A stretch of DNA of 64,000 nt from Roseibium litorale (GCF_014842915.1 NZ_JACYXI010000007.1:62001-126000), one strand, 5' to 3'. Positions 8,633 through 17,782 are shown, counted from the first letter of the stretch. The notes: generated from the sequence alone by a model not told the origin. Made by a program: numbers and translations.

Positions 8633-9769
8633 TCAATGGCCGTAGGGATCGGCTGCGTCACGCAGGCCATCGCCGAGAAAATTGAAGGCCAGGACAACGA
8701 GCACGACCGCGATGCCGGGGCTCAGAAGCCAGGGGGCCAGTGAAATGGAGCGCAAGTTCTGAGCATCCTGAAGCAGCACGCCCCAGCTGACGACCGGCGG
8801 GCGCAGGCCCAGGCCGAGGAAGCTGAGGGCCGTCTCGCCGAGGATCATCTCAGGAACCGCAAGGGTCATGGCTGCGATGATGTAGCTCGTCATCGCCGGA
8901 AGCATGTGCTTGGTCACGATCCGGTACTCGGATGCACCGCACAGACGGCTGGCGAGGACATAATCTTCCGTACGCAAGGACAGGAAGCGGCCGCGGACGA
9001 CGCGTGCCAGATGCGTCCAGCCGATGAGTGACAGGATGATGGTGATCAGCACGTAGACGAAGAGAGGGTCCCAAGCCACCGGCAGAGCCGCGGCAAGGCC
9101 CATCCAGAGCGGAATGGTCGGAACGGAACGGATGAACTCCATCAGCCGCTGAATGCCCGAGTCCCACCAGCCGCCGTAATAACCGGCGATAGAGCCAAGG
9201 GCGAGGCCGAGGACGAAAGAGAAGGCCACGCCGATCAGACCGGCAGACAACGTAACCCGGGCCCCATAGAGCAGACGGGTGAAAAGGTCGCGGCCAAGCG
9301 AATCCGTTCCCAGCAGGTTGATTTCCTGCTTGCGGTCATTAACGCCAAAGAGATGGGTTTCCGTCTCAACAAGGCCAAGAAACTTATAGGGCTGCCCTTT
9401 CACGAAAAACTCGATCGGGAGAACCTTTTTCCTGTCTTCTTCATACAGAACACGGGCGGTTTCCGGGTCCCGCTTGCGCTTGACGGCATAAATGAACGGC
9501 CGCTGCAACTCACCATCATGGATGATGCGCACGATGCTCGGAGGAGCGAACGTGTTCAGCCGGTTGAAGCTGAAGGGCGTATACGGCGAAATGAAATCCG
9601 CAAAGATTGCCGTGATGGCCAGGATGATCATGAAAACCAGCGACGCTACGGCAAGCTTATGCTTGCGGAAGCGCCACCAGATCAGCGTCCATGGCTTTGC
9701 GGTGTAAAGATCCTCTTCGCGGCCTTTGACTTCCGGTTCGCCAGAGGCGGCGGTTGCTTCAAGTGTCAT
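8633..9769 (-). CDS. ABC transporter permease, OppC/DppC-like
   Basis: Inner-membrane permease subunit, 378 aa. A cytoplasmic N-terminus leads into a first membrane helix (about 34-55), followed by a long loop of about 90 residues, then the conserved GTDSLGRDLFTRLLYGAR segment and five further helices. The EAA-type coupling loop (ASRLCGASEYRIVTKHMLP) contacts the ATPases. The large loop after helix 1 makes it longer than DppC (about 300 aa) and is typical of the longer OppC-like permeases of sugar-linked Opp systems. Stop and start are 12 bases from the OppD-like gene and 10 from the OppB-like gene, so it is mid-operon. Confidence 0.93.
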   Translation of the reverse strand: MTLEATAASGEPEVKGREEDLYTAKPWTLIWWRFRKHKLAVASLVFMIILAITAIFADFISPYTPFSFNRLNTFAPPSIVRIIHDGELQRPFIYAVKRKRDPETARVLYEEDRKKVLPIEFFVKGQPYKFLGLVETETHLFGVNDRKQEINLLGTDSLGRDLFTRLLYGARVTLSAGLIGVAFSFVLGLALGSIAGYYGGWWDSGIQRLMEFIRSVPTIPLWMGLAAALPVAWDPLFVYVLITIILSLIGWTHLARVVRGRFLSLRTEDYVLASRLCGASEYRIVTKHMLPAMTSYIIAAMTLAVPEMILGETALSFLGLGLRPPVVSWGVLLQDAQNLRSISLAPWLLSPGIAVVLVVLAFNFLGDGLRDAADPYGH

Positions 9770-9779
9770 TGTCGCCTCC

Positions 9780-10766
9780 TCACGAATAGCGGATGCGCGG
9801 GTCGGACCACGCCAGAAGAATGTCGGATACGAGCGTACCGATGACGGTGAACACGCTCAGGATGAGAATGAAGCTGCCGGCCAGATACATGTCCTGCATC
9901 TTGAGAGCTTGCAGAAGCAGCGGACCAGTTGTCGGCAGGTTCAGAACCACCGCCGTGATCACGTCGCCGGAGAAGAGTGCGGGTAGTGCCCAGCCAACCG
10001 TGGAGATGAAGGGGTTCAGCGCTACACGAACAGGGTAGCGCCACACGACGGTGCGCTCGGAGAAACCCTGTGCATAGGCTGTTTCCACATAGGGCTTGCG
10101 CAGCTCATCCAGCATATTGGCGCGCATGACGCGGATCAGGCCCGCTGCCCCGCCGGTCGCCAGAACCACAAGCGGAATCCAGATATGCGAGAGCATGTTG
10201 ATGATCTTCGCGCTGTCCCATGGCTTGCCCTCAAACTGCGGCGAGATGAGCCCGCCAACGTCGAGATTCATCCAGATGAACGCCACCCACATCAGGATAA
10301 GAGCAAGCAGGAAGTCCGGAATGCCTTTTCCCAGGAACCCGAAGACCGTGAAGATATAGTCGAAGAACGAGTACTGGCGGGTCGCGGAATAGACGCCAAC
10401 CGGGATCGCGATGATCCAGGTAAAGACCATGCTGAGGGTCGAAATGATCAGGGTCAGAGCCAAACGGTCCCAGATCAGATCACTGACCGGCGCATTCCAC
10501 TCAAGCGAGCGCCCAAAGTCGCCATGGAAGATAATGGCGGAGATCCAACGCCAATATTGTACCAGCAGCGGGTCATTGAGACCGTACTGAGCCCGCATCA
10601 TCGCTTCTTCGATGTCAGTGACGTATTCGCCCCCGTTCCTCAACTGCGCCACATAAGCGGTCACGAAGTCGCCGGGCGGCAGTTGAATGATCACGAAAGA
10701 TATGAATGACACGAAGGCCAGTGTGGGGATTGCCCACAATGTGCGCCGGACAATAAAGCCTAGCAT
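9780..10766 (-). CDS. ABC transporter permease, OppB/DppB-like
   Basis: Partner permease, 328 aa from the chosen start. It opens with a typical OppB N-terminus (MLGFIVRRTLWAIPTL, first helix), has the periplasmic loop with QYGLNDPLLVQYWRW and the coupling motif RANMLDELRKPYVETAYAQGF-like region before the last helices. An open frame continues 40 codons further upstream, but the ATG at 10766 has GGGGGAGGAAC five bases before it and fits the family length. The gene follows the binding-protein gene with a 174-base gap containing a strong stem-loop at 10878-10910. Confidence 0.93.
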   Translation of the reverse strand: MLGFIVRRTLWAIPTLAFVSFISFVIIQLPPGDFVTAYVAQLRNGGEYVTDIEEAMMRAQYGLNDPLLVQYWRWISAIIFHGDFGRSLEWNAPVSDLIWDRLALTLIISTLSMVFTWIIAIPVGVYSATRQYSFFDYIFTVFGFLGKGIPDFLLALILMWVAFIWMNLDVGGLISPQFEGKPWDSAKIINMLSHIWIPLVVLATGGAAGLIRVMRANMLDELRKPYVETAYAQGFSERTVVWRYPVRVALNPFISTVGWALPALFSGDVITAVVLNLPTTGPLLLQALKMQDMYLAGSFILILSVFTVIGTLVSDILLAWSDPRIRYS

Positions 10767-10877
10767 TGTTCCTCCCCCTGTTTCGTTCCGGAGCAAACAT
10801 GCTCCCTGCTGATGCGTCAGACAAAGCCGTGCATCATCGGACGAAACCCAGGATTTACTGAAGTTACGAATGTCCCT

Positions 10878-10910
10878 GACCGCCACCCGTGAGCGTCACG
10901 GGCGGCGGTC
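10878..10910 (-). other. Stem-loop between binding-protein and permease genes
   Basis: Long GC-rich inverted repeat, roughly GACCGCC-x-CCCGTGA / TCACGGG-xx-GGCGGTC with a three-base loop. On the minus strand no T run follows, so it is better read as an mRNA-stabilising or attenuating element that lets the binding protein be made in excess over the membrane subunits, a common arrangement. Read on the plus strand it is followed by TTTT but no plus-strand gene ends here. Confidence 0.6.
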
Positions 10911-10940
10911 TTTTAAGGAACGAGGTTCAAAAAGCAGCTG

Positions 10941-12833
10941 TTACTGCTTCATCCACATCTGCTGGGTGACACCGATGCCAATCCCGCGCGTGATGTCGTC
11001 TTCGATCAGGCCATCGCGGAAGTTCTTGAAGTCGTTCTTCACGATCGAGATGGCCGGAACTTCACCAACCACACCGATCACGTAGCCTTCATCGACAAAG
11101 GTCTTGATCAGATCGTTGAGGGCAGCGTCCGCTTCAGCCCGGTTGCCCGCGCTGGCTGCCTTGTCCCAGTCCGCAAAGATCTTGCGGATCGGATGGTCGG
11201 CCGGCGGCTCGATACCGGAAGCGCCGTTGGTCGAATACCAGATGTAATACTGATGACCGTAGGTGTCGTTGCCCATCATGATACGCGGGTCAGCCGCAAC
11301 AACCGACAGGCGGTCAAACGGGAACCACTGCATCTGGAAGTCATTGTTGTCGCGGCTTGCGTCCCACTGAGTACGGTCGATCAGACGCGGCAGCAGTTCA
11401 ATGCCAACGTCGCGGTAGTTGTCAGCAATGATTTCCATGGTCTTCGGACCATTCTCATGCTGCATCTCCACGACAATGGACAGGCGCTTGCCGTCCGGAC
11501 GCAGACGGAAACCGTCACCATCGCGCTTGTCGAGGCCCAGGCCATCAAGCAGCTCGTTGGCCTTGTCCGGGTCGTACTCGGCCCAGTGGGTTTCGAGTTC
11601 CGGATCGAAGTTCGGGGAACCTGTGACCGGAGATGCTGAACGGGCTTCCGCCAGACCGGAGAACACCAGTTCGTTCACGGTTTCACGGTCAATCGCGATG
11701 CTCAGCGCTTCGCGGAAGTCAGCCTGGGCATAAAGGTCACGCAGACCTTCATCCTTGACGGTCAGGTTCGGAACCAGCGACCAGGTCTGGGCCTGGGTCC
11801 AGCGGCGGACCGTGTAGTCGCCCTTGGCTTCGTTTTCCTTGTAGAAGGTGAAGTCCTGCGGCTCGACATAACGCATCTGCATGTCGATCTGGCCCTGCAC
11901 GATCATCAGGTTGAAAGCTTCCTGATTGTCGAACAGCTTGTGGGCAATGTGATCGATATAGGGCAGCTGGTTACCGTCCTGGTCCACTGCCCAGTAGTAG
12001 GGGTTGCGGACCATGGTCACGACTTCACCCGGCGCCGGCTTTTCGATCTTCCACGCGGTGATCACCGGGAGATCCGGGTTCTGCCACCAGGCGGTTGCCG
12101 GACCCTTGGAGCCCCAAAGATCATCCCACTTCTCTACGCCAAACTTCTTGGCGGCAGCCTGCAGCTCTTCTTCGGAGGCGTAGTGGTTGTTGAACTGCTT
12201 GAGATAGTGCTTCGGGAACAGGAAGCTCGGACGGTCCAGGCTCGGGTTGCCGGTGGAGTCCTTAGCCAGAATGTCGAGGAAGTAGACATAAGGCTCTTCG
12301 AAGCTGACCTTGAAGGTCTGCTCGTCGATGATTTCCAGCTTCATCGGCTTGCCGCCCGGAGCGAGCGACTGGTCGATGGTGGGGAGAATGGCAGTGTTGA
12401 GGTAGACGTCGTCGTACCAGAATTTCACGTCTTCAGTCGTAACCGGCACGCCATCGGACCACTTGAGGCCCTTCAACAGGGTGAAGGTGTACTCACGGGA
12501 ATCGTCACTGACCTTGTAGTCGGAGATGTAGCCCTTGACGAGGCCAAGCTGGCCTTCCTCATCCTGCGACCACTTAAGAACACGCTCTTCCATAAGCTTG
12601 GTCGGGCCCCAGCGGTCGCCCGGACCTTTGTAGGCACGATGCCAAGTGCCACCATACTGGCCGACTTCAACCGCCTTGATCACCGTCGGATGTTCCGGCA
12701 GACGCTCGTCAACAGGCGGCAATTCGCCTTTCTTGACCATCTCGGTCAGCATCGGCGATTCTTGGAAGGCATATGCCGACGTGGATGCCAGCAGACCCAT
12801 AGCCAATGCTGCGAGTAACTTGGTTGCTTTCAT
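10941..12833 (-). CDS. Family-5 extracellular solute-binding protein (Opp/Agp type)
   Basis: Periplasmic binding protein, 630 aa, longer than typical dipeptide-binding proteins (about 530) and in the range of oligosaccharide-binding family-5 proteins of Rhizobiales. The first 22 residues are a classic Sec signal (MKATKLLAALAMGLLASTSA-YA, cleavage after AYA). The SBP_bac_5 core is visible: YTFTLLKGLKWSDG followed by VTTEDVKFWYDDV, and FREALSIAIDRETVNELV near 390. It is the first gene of the operon; GGAGGAG lies 13 bases before the ATG. The promoter region upstream holds both types of operator-like repeat found in this locus. Role as binding protein is firm; ligand (oligosaccharide versus peptide) is inferred from the enzymes downstream. 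Confidence 0.92.
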   Translation of the reverse strand: MKATKLLAALAMGLLASTSAYAFQESPMLTEMVKKGELPPVDERLPEHPTVIKAVEVGQYGGTWHRAYKGPGDRWGPTKLMEERVLKWSQDEEGQLGLVKGYISDYKVSDDSREYTFTLLKGLKWSDGVPVTTEDVKFWYDDVYLNTAILPTIDQSLAPGGKPMKLEIIDEQTFKVSFEEPYVYFLDILAKDSTGNPSLDRPSFLFPKHYLKQFNNHYASEEELQAAAKKFGVEKWDDLWGSKGPATAWWQNPDLPVITAWKIEKPAPGEVVTMVRNPYYWAVDQDGNQLPYIDHIAHKLFDNQEAFNLMIVQGQIDMQMRYVEPQDFTFYKENEAKGDYTVRRWTQAQTWSLVPNLTVKDEGLRDLYAQADFREALSIAIDRETVNELVFSGLAEARSASPVTGSPNFDPELETHWAEYDPDKANELLDGLGLDKRDGDGFRLRPDGKRLSIVVEMQHENGPKTMEIIADNYRDVGIELLPRLIDRTQWDASRDNNDFQMQWFPFDRLSVVAADPRIMMGNDTYGHQYYIWYSTNGASGIEPPADHPIRKIFADWDKAASAGNRAEADAALNDLIKTFVDEGYVIGVVGEVPAISIVKNDFKNFRDGLIEDDITRGIGIGVTQQMWMKQ

Positions 12834-12910
12834 TTCGCTATCACTCCTCCGTACTTCCTGCGGCCCGGGCTTTAGAGCCCTGTTGCCAACACCTCCCCCT
12901 ACAGGACGAT

Positions 12911-12926
12911 TGCAAAATATTTTTCA
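12911..12926. promoter_or_regulatory. LacI-type operator candidate 1 (transporter promoter)
   Basis: TGCAAAATATTTTTCA, an almost perfect palindrome that matches, with one extra base per side, the TGAAAATATTTTCA family repeated at six other places near GH38, lacI and this promoter. It lies 78 bases before the binding-protein start codon. Confidence 0.55.
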
Positions 12927-12944
12927 CAACCTGCCAGCAAGACG

Positions 12945-12970
12945 TAAAAATTTTTATGAAAATATTTTTA
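12945..12970. promoter_or_regulatory. LacI-type operator candidates 2a/2b in tandem
   Basis: Two adjoining palindromes: TAAAAATTTTTA (12945-12956) and TGAAAATATTTTTA (12957-12970). Together with flanking bases they form an inverted repeat, CGTAAAAAT at 12943-12951 and ATTTTTACG at 12964-12972. The 14-base unit at 12957 is identical to the one at 16616-16629 in front of GH38. Confidence 0.6.
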
Positions 12971-12992
12971 CGATCTTGCCCCTCATGAGAGG

Positions 12993-13017
12993 TTTATTAG
13001 ACAATTGCTCGAACTAA
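12993..13017. promoter_or_regulatory. ROK-type operator candidate (transporter promoter)
   Basis: TTTATTAG-N9-CGAACTAA. The right half and its flank (TCGAACTAATT) are identical over 11 bases to the site between GH28 and the ROK kinase; the left half is degenerate. The nine-base spacing is kept in all three copies in this locus. Confidence 0.5.
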
Positions 13018-13033
13018 TTCCGGAAAGCAACAA

Positions 13034-13046
13034 GAAAATTTTTTCA
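13034..13046. promoter_or_regulatory. LacI-type operator candidate 3 (weak)
   Basis: GAAAATTTTTTCA, a diverged copy of the TGAAAATATTTTCA palindrome, about 200 bases before the binding-protein start. Confidence 0.35.
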
Positions 13047-13062
13047 CACCTGCCGAATATGG

Positions 13063-13081
13063 AAATTTGCTCAGCAAATTT
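13063..13081. repeat. Perfect 19-base palindrome
   Basis: AAATTTGC-TCA-GCAAATTT, arms of nine bases around a single central base, overlapping a second imperfect inverted repeat centred on TTCATGAA at 13084-13091. Its sequence differs from both operator families above, so it may bind another regulator or be a diverged LacI site. Confidence 0.5.
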
Positions 13082-13319
13082 TTTCATGAAAATTTATGCT
13101 GCACAGCACCGTCAGCCGTCTGTTTTCTGAGCCGGAAAAGGATAGGGCCGAGCTGGACCCGGCACCATCTGCCCAAGATTCCGCTTCGTCAGAGACAGGC
13201 TTGCAGCAAGATTATTGACCTGCAGCAAGGCCCACTCTGGAACCGGGAAATGAGCCGCGGCTGTCACCGTCAGACTGATCTCAAAAATCCAAGCGCGGCA
13301 ATATTGCCCACCGCGAGCT

Positions 13320-13350
13320 GGGCAGGGGCGCGGATGCGCGTCCCTGCCCT
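13320..13350 (-). other. GC-rich stem-loop after the GH38 gene
   Basis: Inverted repeat GGGCAGGG-x-CGCG / CGCG-x-CCCTGCCC seven bases beyond the GH38 stop codon. No T run follows, so it is either a weak terminator or an mRNA 3-prime stabiliser separating GH38 from the transporter promoter. Confidence 0.5.
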
Positions 13351-13356
13351 TGCATG

Positions 13357-16300
13357 TTACATCTCGATCCTGAAGCTCCGGATCTGGAACGGACGGAACC
13401 TCAACTCCACGGAAGATCCGGAAATCTCGATCTGGCTTGGCGACCTCTCCAGGATGTCCACCTCCATTAGCCCCTTCGCTTCAGGCGGCAGGGCGAGACG
13501 AGTGGCCGTTTCCTGGCCATGGGTTTCCCAAAGACGCACGACGATACCGTCACCGTCCTCGGATTGCTTTACGCTCTCCACGGTGACCGTTCCGCCTTCC
13601 AGCTGCAAAAGCTGCGCACTTACAGCCGCCGCACCAGCCTGTGCCACACTTTCTGCGGGCAGAGCCGCCGGGCTAAGGCGCAGAGGATGATTGAAGGCCT
13701 CTGCTTTCGCCGGGATCCCCTCTCCCTCAAACAGGCCATGGTGAACAGCTAGAGCATAGCGGAACCGGTGCTCTCCCTGATCCGCGTCCGGCCACGGATA
13801 AGTCGGAGACCGCAAGATCGTCAGGCGGAGATCCGTACCCTTGGCATCATAGCCGTATTTGCAGTCATTCAGCAGGGCGAGACCAAAGCCCGGTTCCGAC
13901 AGATCCACCCAGCGATGCATCGCTGTTTCAAAGCGGGCCTGATCCCAGGACGTATTCCTGTGCGTCGGACGGCTGACATGACCGAACTGGATTTCGGCAA
14001 TGGTCTTGTCCGCCGCAACATTGACCGGAAACGCAGCCTTGATCATCGTGTTGTGCTCGTGCCAGTCGATGAAGCTATCGACTTCGATCTCCGCTGCCCC
14101 ATCCTGAAGCGAAACAACCTGCACGATCCGGGAGTTTTCATAGCGCCATTCAAACCGGATTGCGGCCCGGTAGGGACCGGTCTCAACCACCTCAGCTGAG
14201 ACCAGATCGTCGATCTCCCAAACCTGATCCTCGAAACTGTCGTCAATGTCCCAGGCATCAAATTGCGCCGGCATATCCCGGTACGCCTGAAGCCGGTTCC
14301 CGGTATGGCCCGGATGGATGACTTCCCGTCCCTTGCGCTTGTCGAACAGGGAAACGAGACGCCCCTTATCATCAAAACGCGCTGACAGAACAGCATTTTC
14401 CAGCCGGTCTTCCGACATAACCAGAGCCGGATTGCCTTCAACGGCCGGTCCATCGGCGACGGATACGCCCGTCAGACTGAGCGGGGCCAGATCTTTTAGA
14501 GGCGCCGCCTGCTCCAATGTGCCATCCGCCCTGTGGAGCGTCTGAGTGACCGCGGAGGTCTCCCCCCTCCGCAGTATCTTTGGAGTGTCTCCGGACAGGG
14601 AGACCAGACCGCTTCTCGGGCGGGCCAGCACATTGAGCACAGCGAGCCCTTCCCCACCCAGAACAGCACCGTTCAGTTCACTCCGCAGCTTTGCCGCGGA
14701 GGTGAAGAAGCCGGCATAGTCACGGTCGCTGTCATCGAACACCTGGCCAATAGACGATCCCGGAAGAATGTCATGGAACTGGTTCAGCATCACAATCCGC
14801 CAAAGCCTGTGCAGCTCGGCAGCCGGATAAACGTGCCCTCTCTGCCGGGCGAGAACCGCCAAGGCTTCCAACTCGCGGAGTTCCTGCTCGGCCTTGCGGT
14901 TGTTCCGCTTGTTCTTGGCGACCGATGTCAGCGTGCCGCGGTGGAATTCCAGATACAGCTCACCGACCCAGCTCGGGAATTTTCCGGGTTCGGCATTCAT
15001 CCGGCTAACAAGACCATCGAAGAACGGTGCCATCGGGCCATGGACGACAGCGGGGCACCCCGGAATGCCGCGTTCCATGCGGCGGATATTTTCCAGCATC
15101 TCGCGTGTCGGCCCGCCGCCACCGTCCCCATGACCATAGACCAGCCAAAGATCCCTGTTCAGATCCTGCTGCCCATGACGGCGCCAGGCCCCCATGACAT
15201 GGGTTGGCTTGAGGTTCGGACAGTAGGTCGTGCCAATGCTGGTCGAGGTATAGGGCTGGCAAGTCAGGAAGTAGGCAGGCACCTCCGTCCCATCGATCCC
15301 CTGCCACCAGAAGGTCTCGTTCGGCATCCGGTTGGTGTCGTTCCAGCTCATCTTGTGAGTGACGAACACCTCAATACCGGACAGACGCATGAGCTGGGGC
15401 AGAGCCGCAGCATAACCGAATGTGTCCGGAAGCCACATGATCTTCGGGCGCACGCCGAATGTCTGCTCATGATAGGCAACACCGTGCATGATGTGGCGGA
15501 TGAAGGACTCGCCGCTCGTGACATTGGCATCCGGCTCCAGCCAGAGCGCACCTTCGATCTCGAACTGCCCGCCAGCATGCTTCGCTTTCAGCCGCTCAAA
15601 AAGCTCCGGGTAGTCCTCATTTAGGTAATCGAGCAGCAAGCCCTGATTATACATGAAGGTGTAGTCGGGGTACTGGTCCATCAGGTTCAGCGCTGTCGCC
15701 ATGGAGCGGGCCATTTTCTGGCGCGTCTCGCGGATACGCCATAGCCAGGCAACATCGATATGCGTGTGACCGGTCACAGTGATAACCGGTTTTTCCGCAA
15801 AGTCCTGCGCCTCATAAATACTCGCAGCAATGGCCCGGGCTTGTTCCAGAGAGGCAGCAAAGCGGGCTGCATCTCCCGGCCGGAAGTCGATCACTTTCAA
15901 AGCTTCATCGACAGCGTTGACAATGAAGTGCCGGCGCGGATCATCCACTTGCAGAAGACGGGCCACCTCAAGCGGAACGCTCAGGTCGTAAAAGACCGTC
16001 TCAGCAAGGAGATCATGCACCTGCAGATGGCAGGAGAACCCCGCCTGGCGGCGGCTTTCGATCGTGCCGGCCTCGATGGCGATGTCGAAGGCTTCGCCTG
16101 CCTGAGCGTTCTCAGACAGCAAAAGCTCCCGGTGATTGCCGTCAACGCCCTGAGCAAGCTTGCCATTCACCCGGACAAGACATTGGGGATCGGAGCGGCC
16201 CATCACATTGCCGAATTGAGCCTCAACACGCAGATAAACGCGGCATCCATGGGCCTGCTCAGGTATTGCCGCAGTTCCGGCAAACCAGAAATAGGCCTCA

Positions 16301-16494
16301 GGCTCCCCCCAGATCAGATCCGCATTCACCTCGACCCAGTTTCCCCGCGGCTCTGTCGAGGCCTGGCCGCGCTCTTCCGGCAGGGCTCTGCGGAACCGCA
16401 AGGGCACATCGTCTCCGACGCGCGTGAAAATACGCTCCTTCAACTGAGCAAGGAGGTGGTCGAGCTTTTTAAAGCGCTGCATGATTGTACTCAT
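13357..16494 (-). CDS. GH38 alpha-mannosidase
   Basis: A 1045-aa retaining alpha-mannosidase, close in length to the cytosolic class (about 1000-1040 aa). The N-terminal 240 residues form the beta/helical cap domain; the zinc site starts with GHTHIDVAWLWR (His245, Asp247); the nucleophile/zinc ligand is Asp357 in WLPDTFGY; HDILPGSS gives the distal histidine/aspartate pair. The C-terminal third is the beta-rich mannosidase domain. There is no signal peptide, so it cleaves alpha-mannosyl residues from imported oligosaccharides. The ATG at 16494 has a poor ribosome site; an alternative ATG is four codons in. Two LacI-type palindromes lie in the 154 bases between this gene and lacI, making it a likely LacI target. 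Confidence 0.95.
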   Translation of the reverse strand: MSTIMQRFKKLDHLLAQLKERIFTRVGDDVPLRFRRALPEERGQASTEPRGNWVEVNADLIWGEPEAYFWFAGTAAIPEQAHGCRVYLRVEAQFGNVMGRSDPQCLVRVNGKLAQGVDGNHRELLLSENAQAGEAFDIAIEAGTIESRRQAGFSCHLQVHDLLAETVFYDLSVPLEVARLLQVDDPRRHFIVNAVDEALKVIDFRPGDAARFAASLEQARAIAASIYEAQDFAEKPVITVTGHTHIDVAWLWRIRETRQKMARSMATALNLMDQYPDYTFMYNQGLLLDYLNEDYPELFERLKAKHAGGQFEIEGALWLEPDANVTSGESFIRHIMHGVAYHEQTFGVRPKIMWLPDTFGYAAALPQLMRLSGIEVFVTHKMSWNDTNRMPNETFWWQGIDGTEVPAYFLTCQPYTSTSIGTTYCPNLKPTHVMGAWRRHGQQDLNRDLWLVYGHGDGGGGPTREMLENIRRMERGIPGCPAVVHGPMAPFFDGLVSRMNAEPGKFPSWVGELYLEFHRGTLTSVAKNKRNNRKAEQELRELEALAVLARQRGHVYPAAELHRLWRIVMLNQFHDILPGSSIGQVFDDSDRDYAGFFTSAAKLRSELNGAVLGGEGLAVLNVLARPRSGLVSLSGDTPKILRRGETSAVTQTLHRADGTLEQAAPLKDLAPLSLTGVSVADGPAVEGNPALVMSEDRLENAVLSARFDDKGRLVSLFDKRKGREVIHPGHTGNRLQAYRDMPAQFDAWDIDDSFEDQVWEIDDLVSAEVVETGPYRAAIRFEWRYENSRIVQVVSLQDGAAEIEVDSFIDWHEHNTMIKAAFPVNVAADKTIAEIQFGHVSRPTHRNTSWDQARFETAMHRWVDLSEPGFGLALLNDCKYGYDAKGTDLRLTILRSPTYPWPDADQGEHRFRYALAVHHGLFEGEGIPAKAEAFNHPLRLSPAALPAESVAQAGAAAVSAQLLQLEGGTVTVESVKQSEDGDGIVVRLWETHGQETATRLALPPEAKGLMEVDILERSPSQIEISGSSVELRFRPFQIRSFRIEM

Positions 16495-16539
16495 TGGCCG
16501 TCTGGAGACGGCCTCTTCCCTAAGTTTCAGCTGGCCTCA

Positions 16540-16553
16540 TGAATATATTTTCA
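16540..16553. promoter_or_regulatory. LacI-type operator candidate 4 (GH38 promoter)
   Basis: TGAATATATTTTCA, one mismatch from TGAAAATATTTTCA, 46 bases before the GH38 start codon. Confidence 0.6.
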
Positions 16554-16615
16554 CATCAGCCGCACAAGAAGTCGAATGCCTCTTGATTACAGGAGAGCCC
16601 GCAGCAGGTTCAATT

Positions 16616-16629
16616 TGAAAATATTTTTA
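16616..16629. promoter_or_regulatory. LacI-type operator candidate 5 (GH38 promoter)
   Basis: TGAAAATATTTTTA, identical to the unit at 12957-12970. It lies 76 bases (start to start) from the neighbouring site, a spacing that would allow DNA looping by a tetrameric or paired LacI-family repressor. Confidence 0.6.
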
Positions 16630-16648
16630 TGCGCGCACAGGCAACCAA

Positions 16649-17698
16649 TTACGGCAGAGTGGCGACGCTAGCTCTGTCGATGATGCTGCACCCCAGCTCG
16701 AGCCGGTGCGCGGCCCGGTCCCCATCCGCGGCAAGGATCCGCTGCTCCAGCAGGTTCAGTGCCGCGGGGCCCATCTGTTCCAGCGGCACCCTGACAGTGC
16801 TGAGCGGAGGGACCACCAGTTCGCCAAGAGCAACGCCATCGAACCCCATGACGGAGACATCACCTGGAACCTTGAGGCCAGCAGAGGCAAGACCCCGCAT
16901 GGCTCCGAAGGCGAGATTGTCCGAGGCACAGAACAACGCTGTCACGCCATCCATTCCGCCATGCTCGGATATCCATTGCCGGACCGCCCCCTCACCGAAG
17001 CGCGGCTCATACCCGCCCACCAGGAGCACTGGGGCATCTGTCATGGGCAACCCGCTGGCACGGAATGCATCGTGAAATCCGTCAAGGCGGCGATGAATGG
17101 TCGTGCGGCCCTCCCAGGTGATGTGCAAAATCTTGCGGTGTCCACGGGAAATCAGCCAGCTGGTCGCAAGCTGAGCTGCAAACCGGTTTCCAGGAGTGAC
17201 GCTGTCCACCTGCATACCCTGATCTTCGCCATTGATCAGAACGGCGGGCAGTCCACCGGCACGCACACCGTTCAGAAGGTTACGATTGTCATCATTGACG
17301 ATGATTACACCATCGGCCTGCACCTCTTCCGCTGCTGAGAGGACCATTTCGGCTGACAGATTCCCAGCCGCCGCATAAGGGGCAAGCCGGACACCCCTGC
17401 GCTCGCAATCGCGGCTAAGCGCGTTCAGGACGGTCCAGGAAAAGAGGTTCGTATCGTTTTCTGGCAAGGCATCGTCGTTCACCGCGAGCAGCACAGTGCG
17501 AAGCGCAGAAATCGTCGCCTTGACCTTCCGTTCCGCGAGATAGCCAAGTTCAGTCGCCGCATCCAGGACACGTGCCCGGACTTCAGGTGAAATCGACGCA
17601 GTCCCGTTGAGGACATGCGATACCGTTGAGTTGGCGACCTGCGCTACACGCGCCACGTCTTTAATGCCAACCTTTCGCCTGCCTGCTATTGCTCTCAC
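16649..17698 (-). CDS. LacI-family transcriptional repressor
   Basis: DNA-binding regulator with the family layout: N-terminal helix-turn-helix (VGIKDVARVAQVANSTVSHVLNG, where TVSHVLNG is the recognition-helix/hinge signature), then a periplasmic-binding-protein-like sugar-sensing domain to the C-terminus (for example VMGFDGVALGELVVPPLSTVRVP). The GTG at 17698 puts the HTH ten residues in, as usual for the family, but GTG at 17704 and TTG at 17740 are also open and no ribosome site settles it. The gene lies between GH28 and GH38 in the same direction. Palindromes TGAAAATCATTTCA and TTAAAATATTTTCA upstream suggest autoregulation, and further copies suggest control of GH38 and the transporter. 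The effector is probably a sugar of the pathway. Confidence 0.9.
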   Translation of the reverse strand: MRAIAGRRKVGIKDVARVAQVANSTVSHVLNGTASISPEVRARVLDAATELGYLAERKVKATISALRTVLLAVNDDALPENDTNLFSWTVLNALSRDCERRGVRLAPYAAAGNLSAEMVLSAAEEVQADGVIIVNDDNRNLLNGVRAGGLPAVLINGEDQGMQVDSVTPGNRFAAQLATSWLISRGHRKILHITWEGRTTIHRRLDGFHDAFRASGLPMTDAPVLLVGGYEPRFGEGAVRQWISEHGGMDGVTALFCASDNLAFGAMRGLASAGLKVPGDVSVMGFDGVALGELVVPPLSTVRVPLEQMGPAALNLLEQRILAADGDRAAHRLELGCSIIDRASVATLP

Positions 17699-17768
17699 TC
17701 CCACCCACGCACTGACGCGCCCACCAGCCACACAAACCAAAGATTTGGCAGCACCTCCGCAGTGTCAG

Positions 17769-17782
17769 TGAAAATCATTTCA
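17769..17782. promoter_or_regulatory. LacI-type operator candidate 6 (lacI promoter)
   Basis: TGAAAATCATTTCA, two mismatches from TGAAAATATTTTCA, about 70 bases before the chosen lacI start. Confidence 0.5.

Larger units (their letters stand above)
12834..13356. promoter_or_regulatory. AT-rich control region upstream of the transporter operon
   Basis: 523 bases with no gene. From about 12905 to 13105 it is strikingly AT-rich and packed with inverted repeats: three LacI-type palindromes, one ROK-type site and a perfect 19-base palindrome (each listed separately). The right end (13320-13350) holds a GC-rich stem-loop just after the GH38 stop. I see no clear -35/-10 pair that can be called with confidence. 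Confidence 0.7.

Noticed and set aside
13768-15624. Long plus-strand frames opposite GH38
   Set aside because: Shadow frames of the mannosidase gene; low-complexity composition typical of antisense GC-rich coding DNA.
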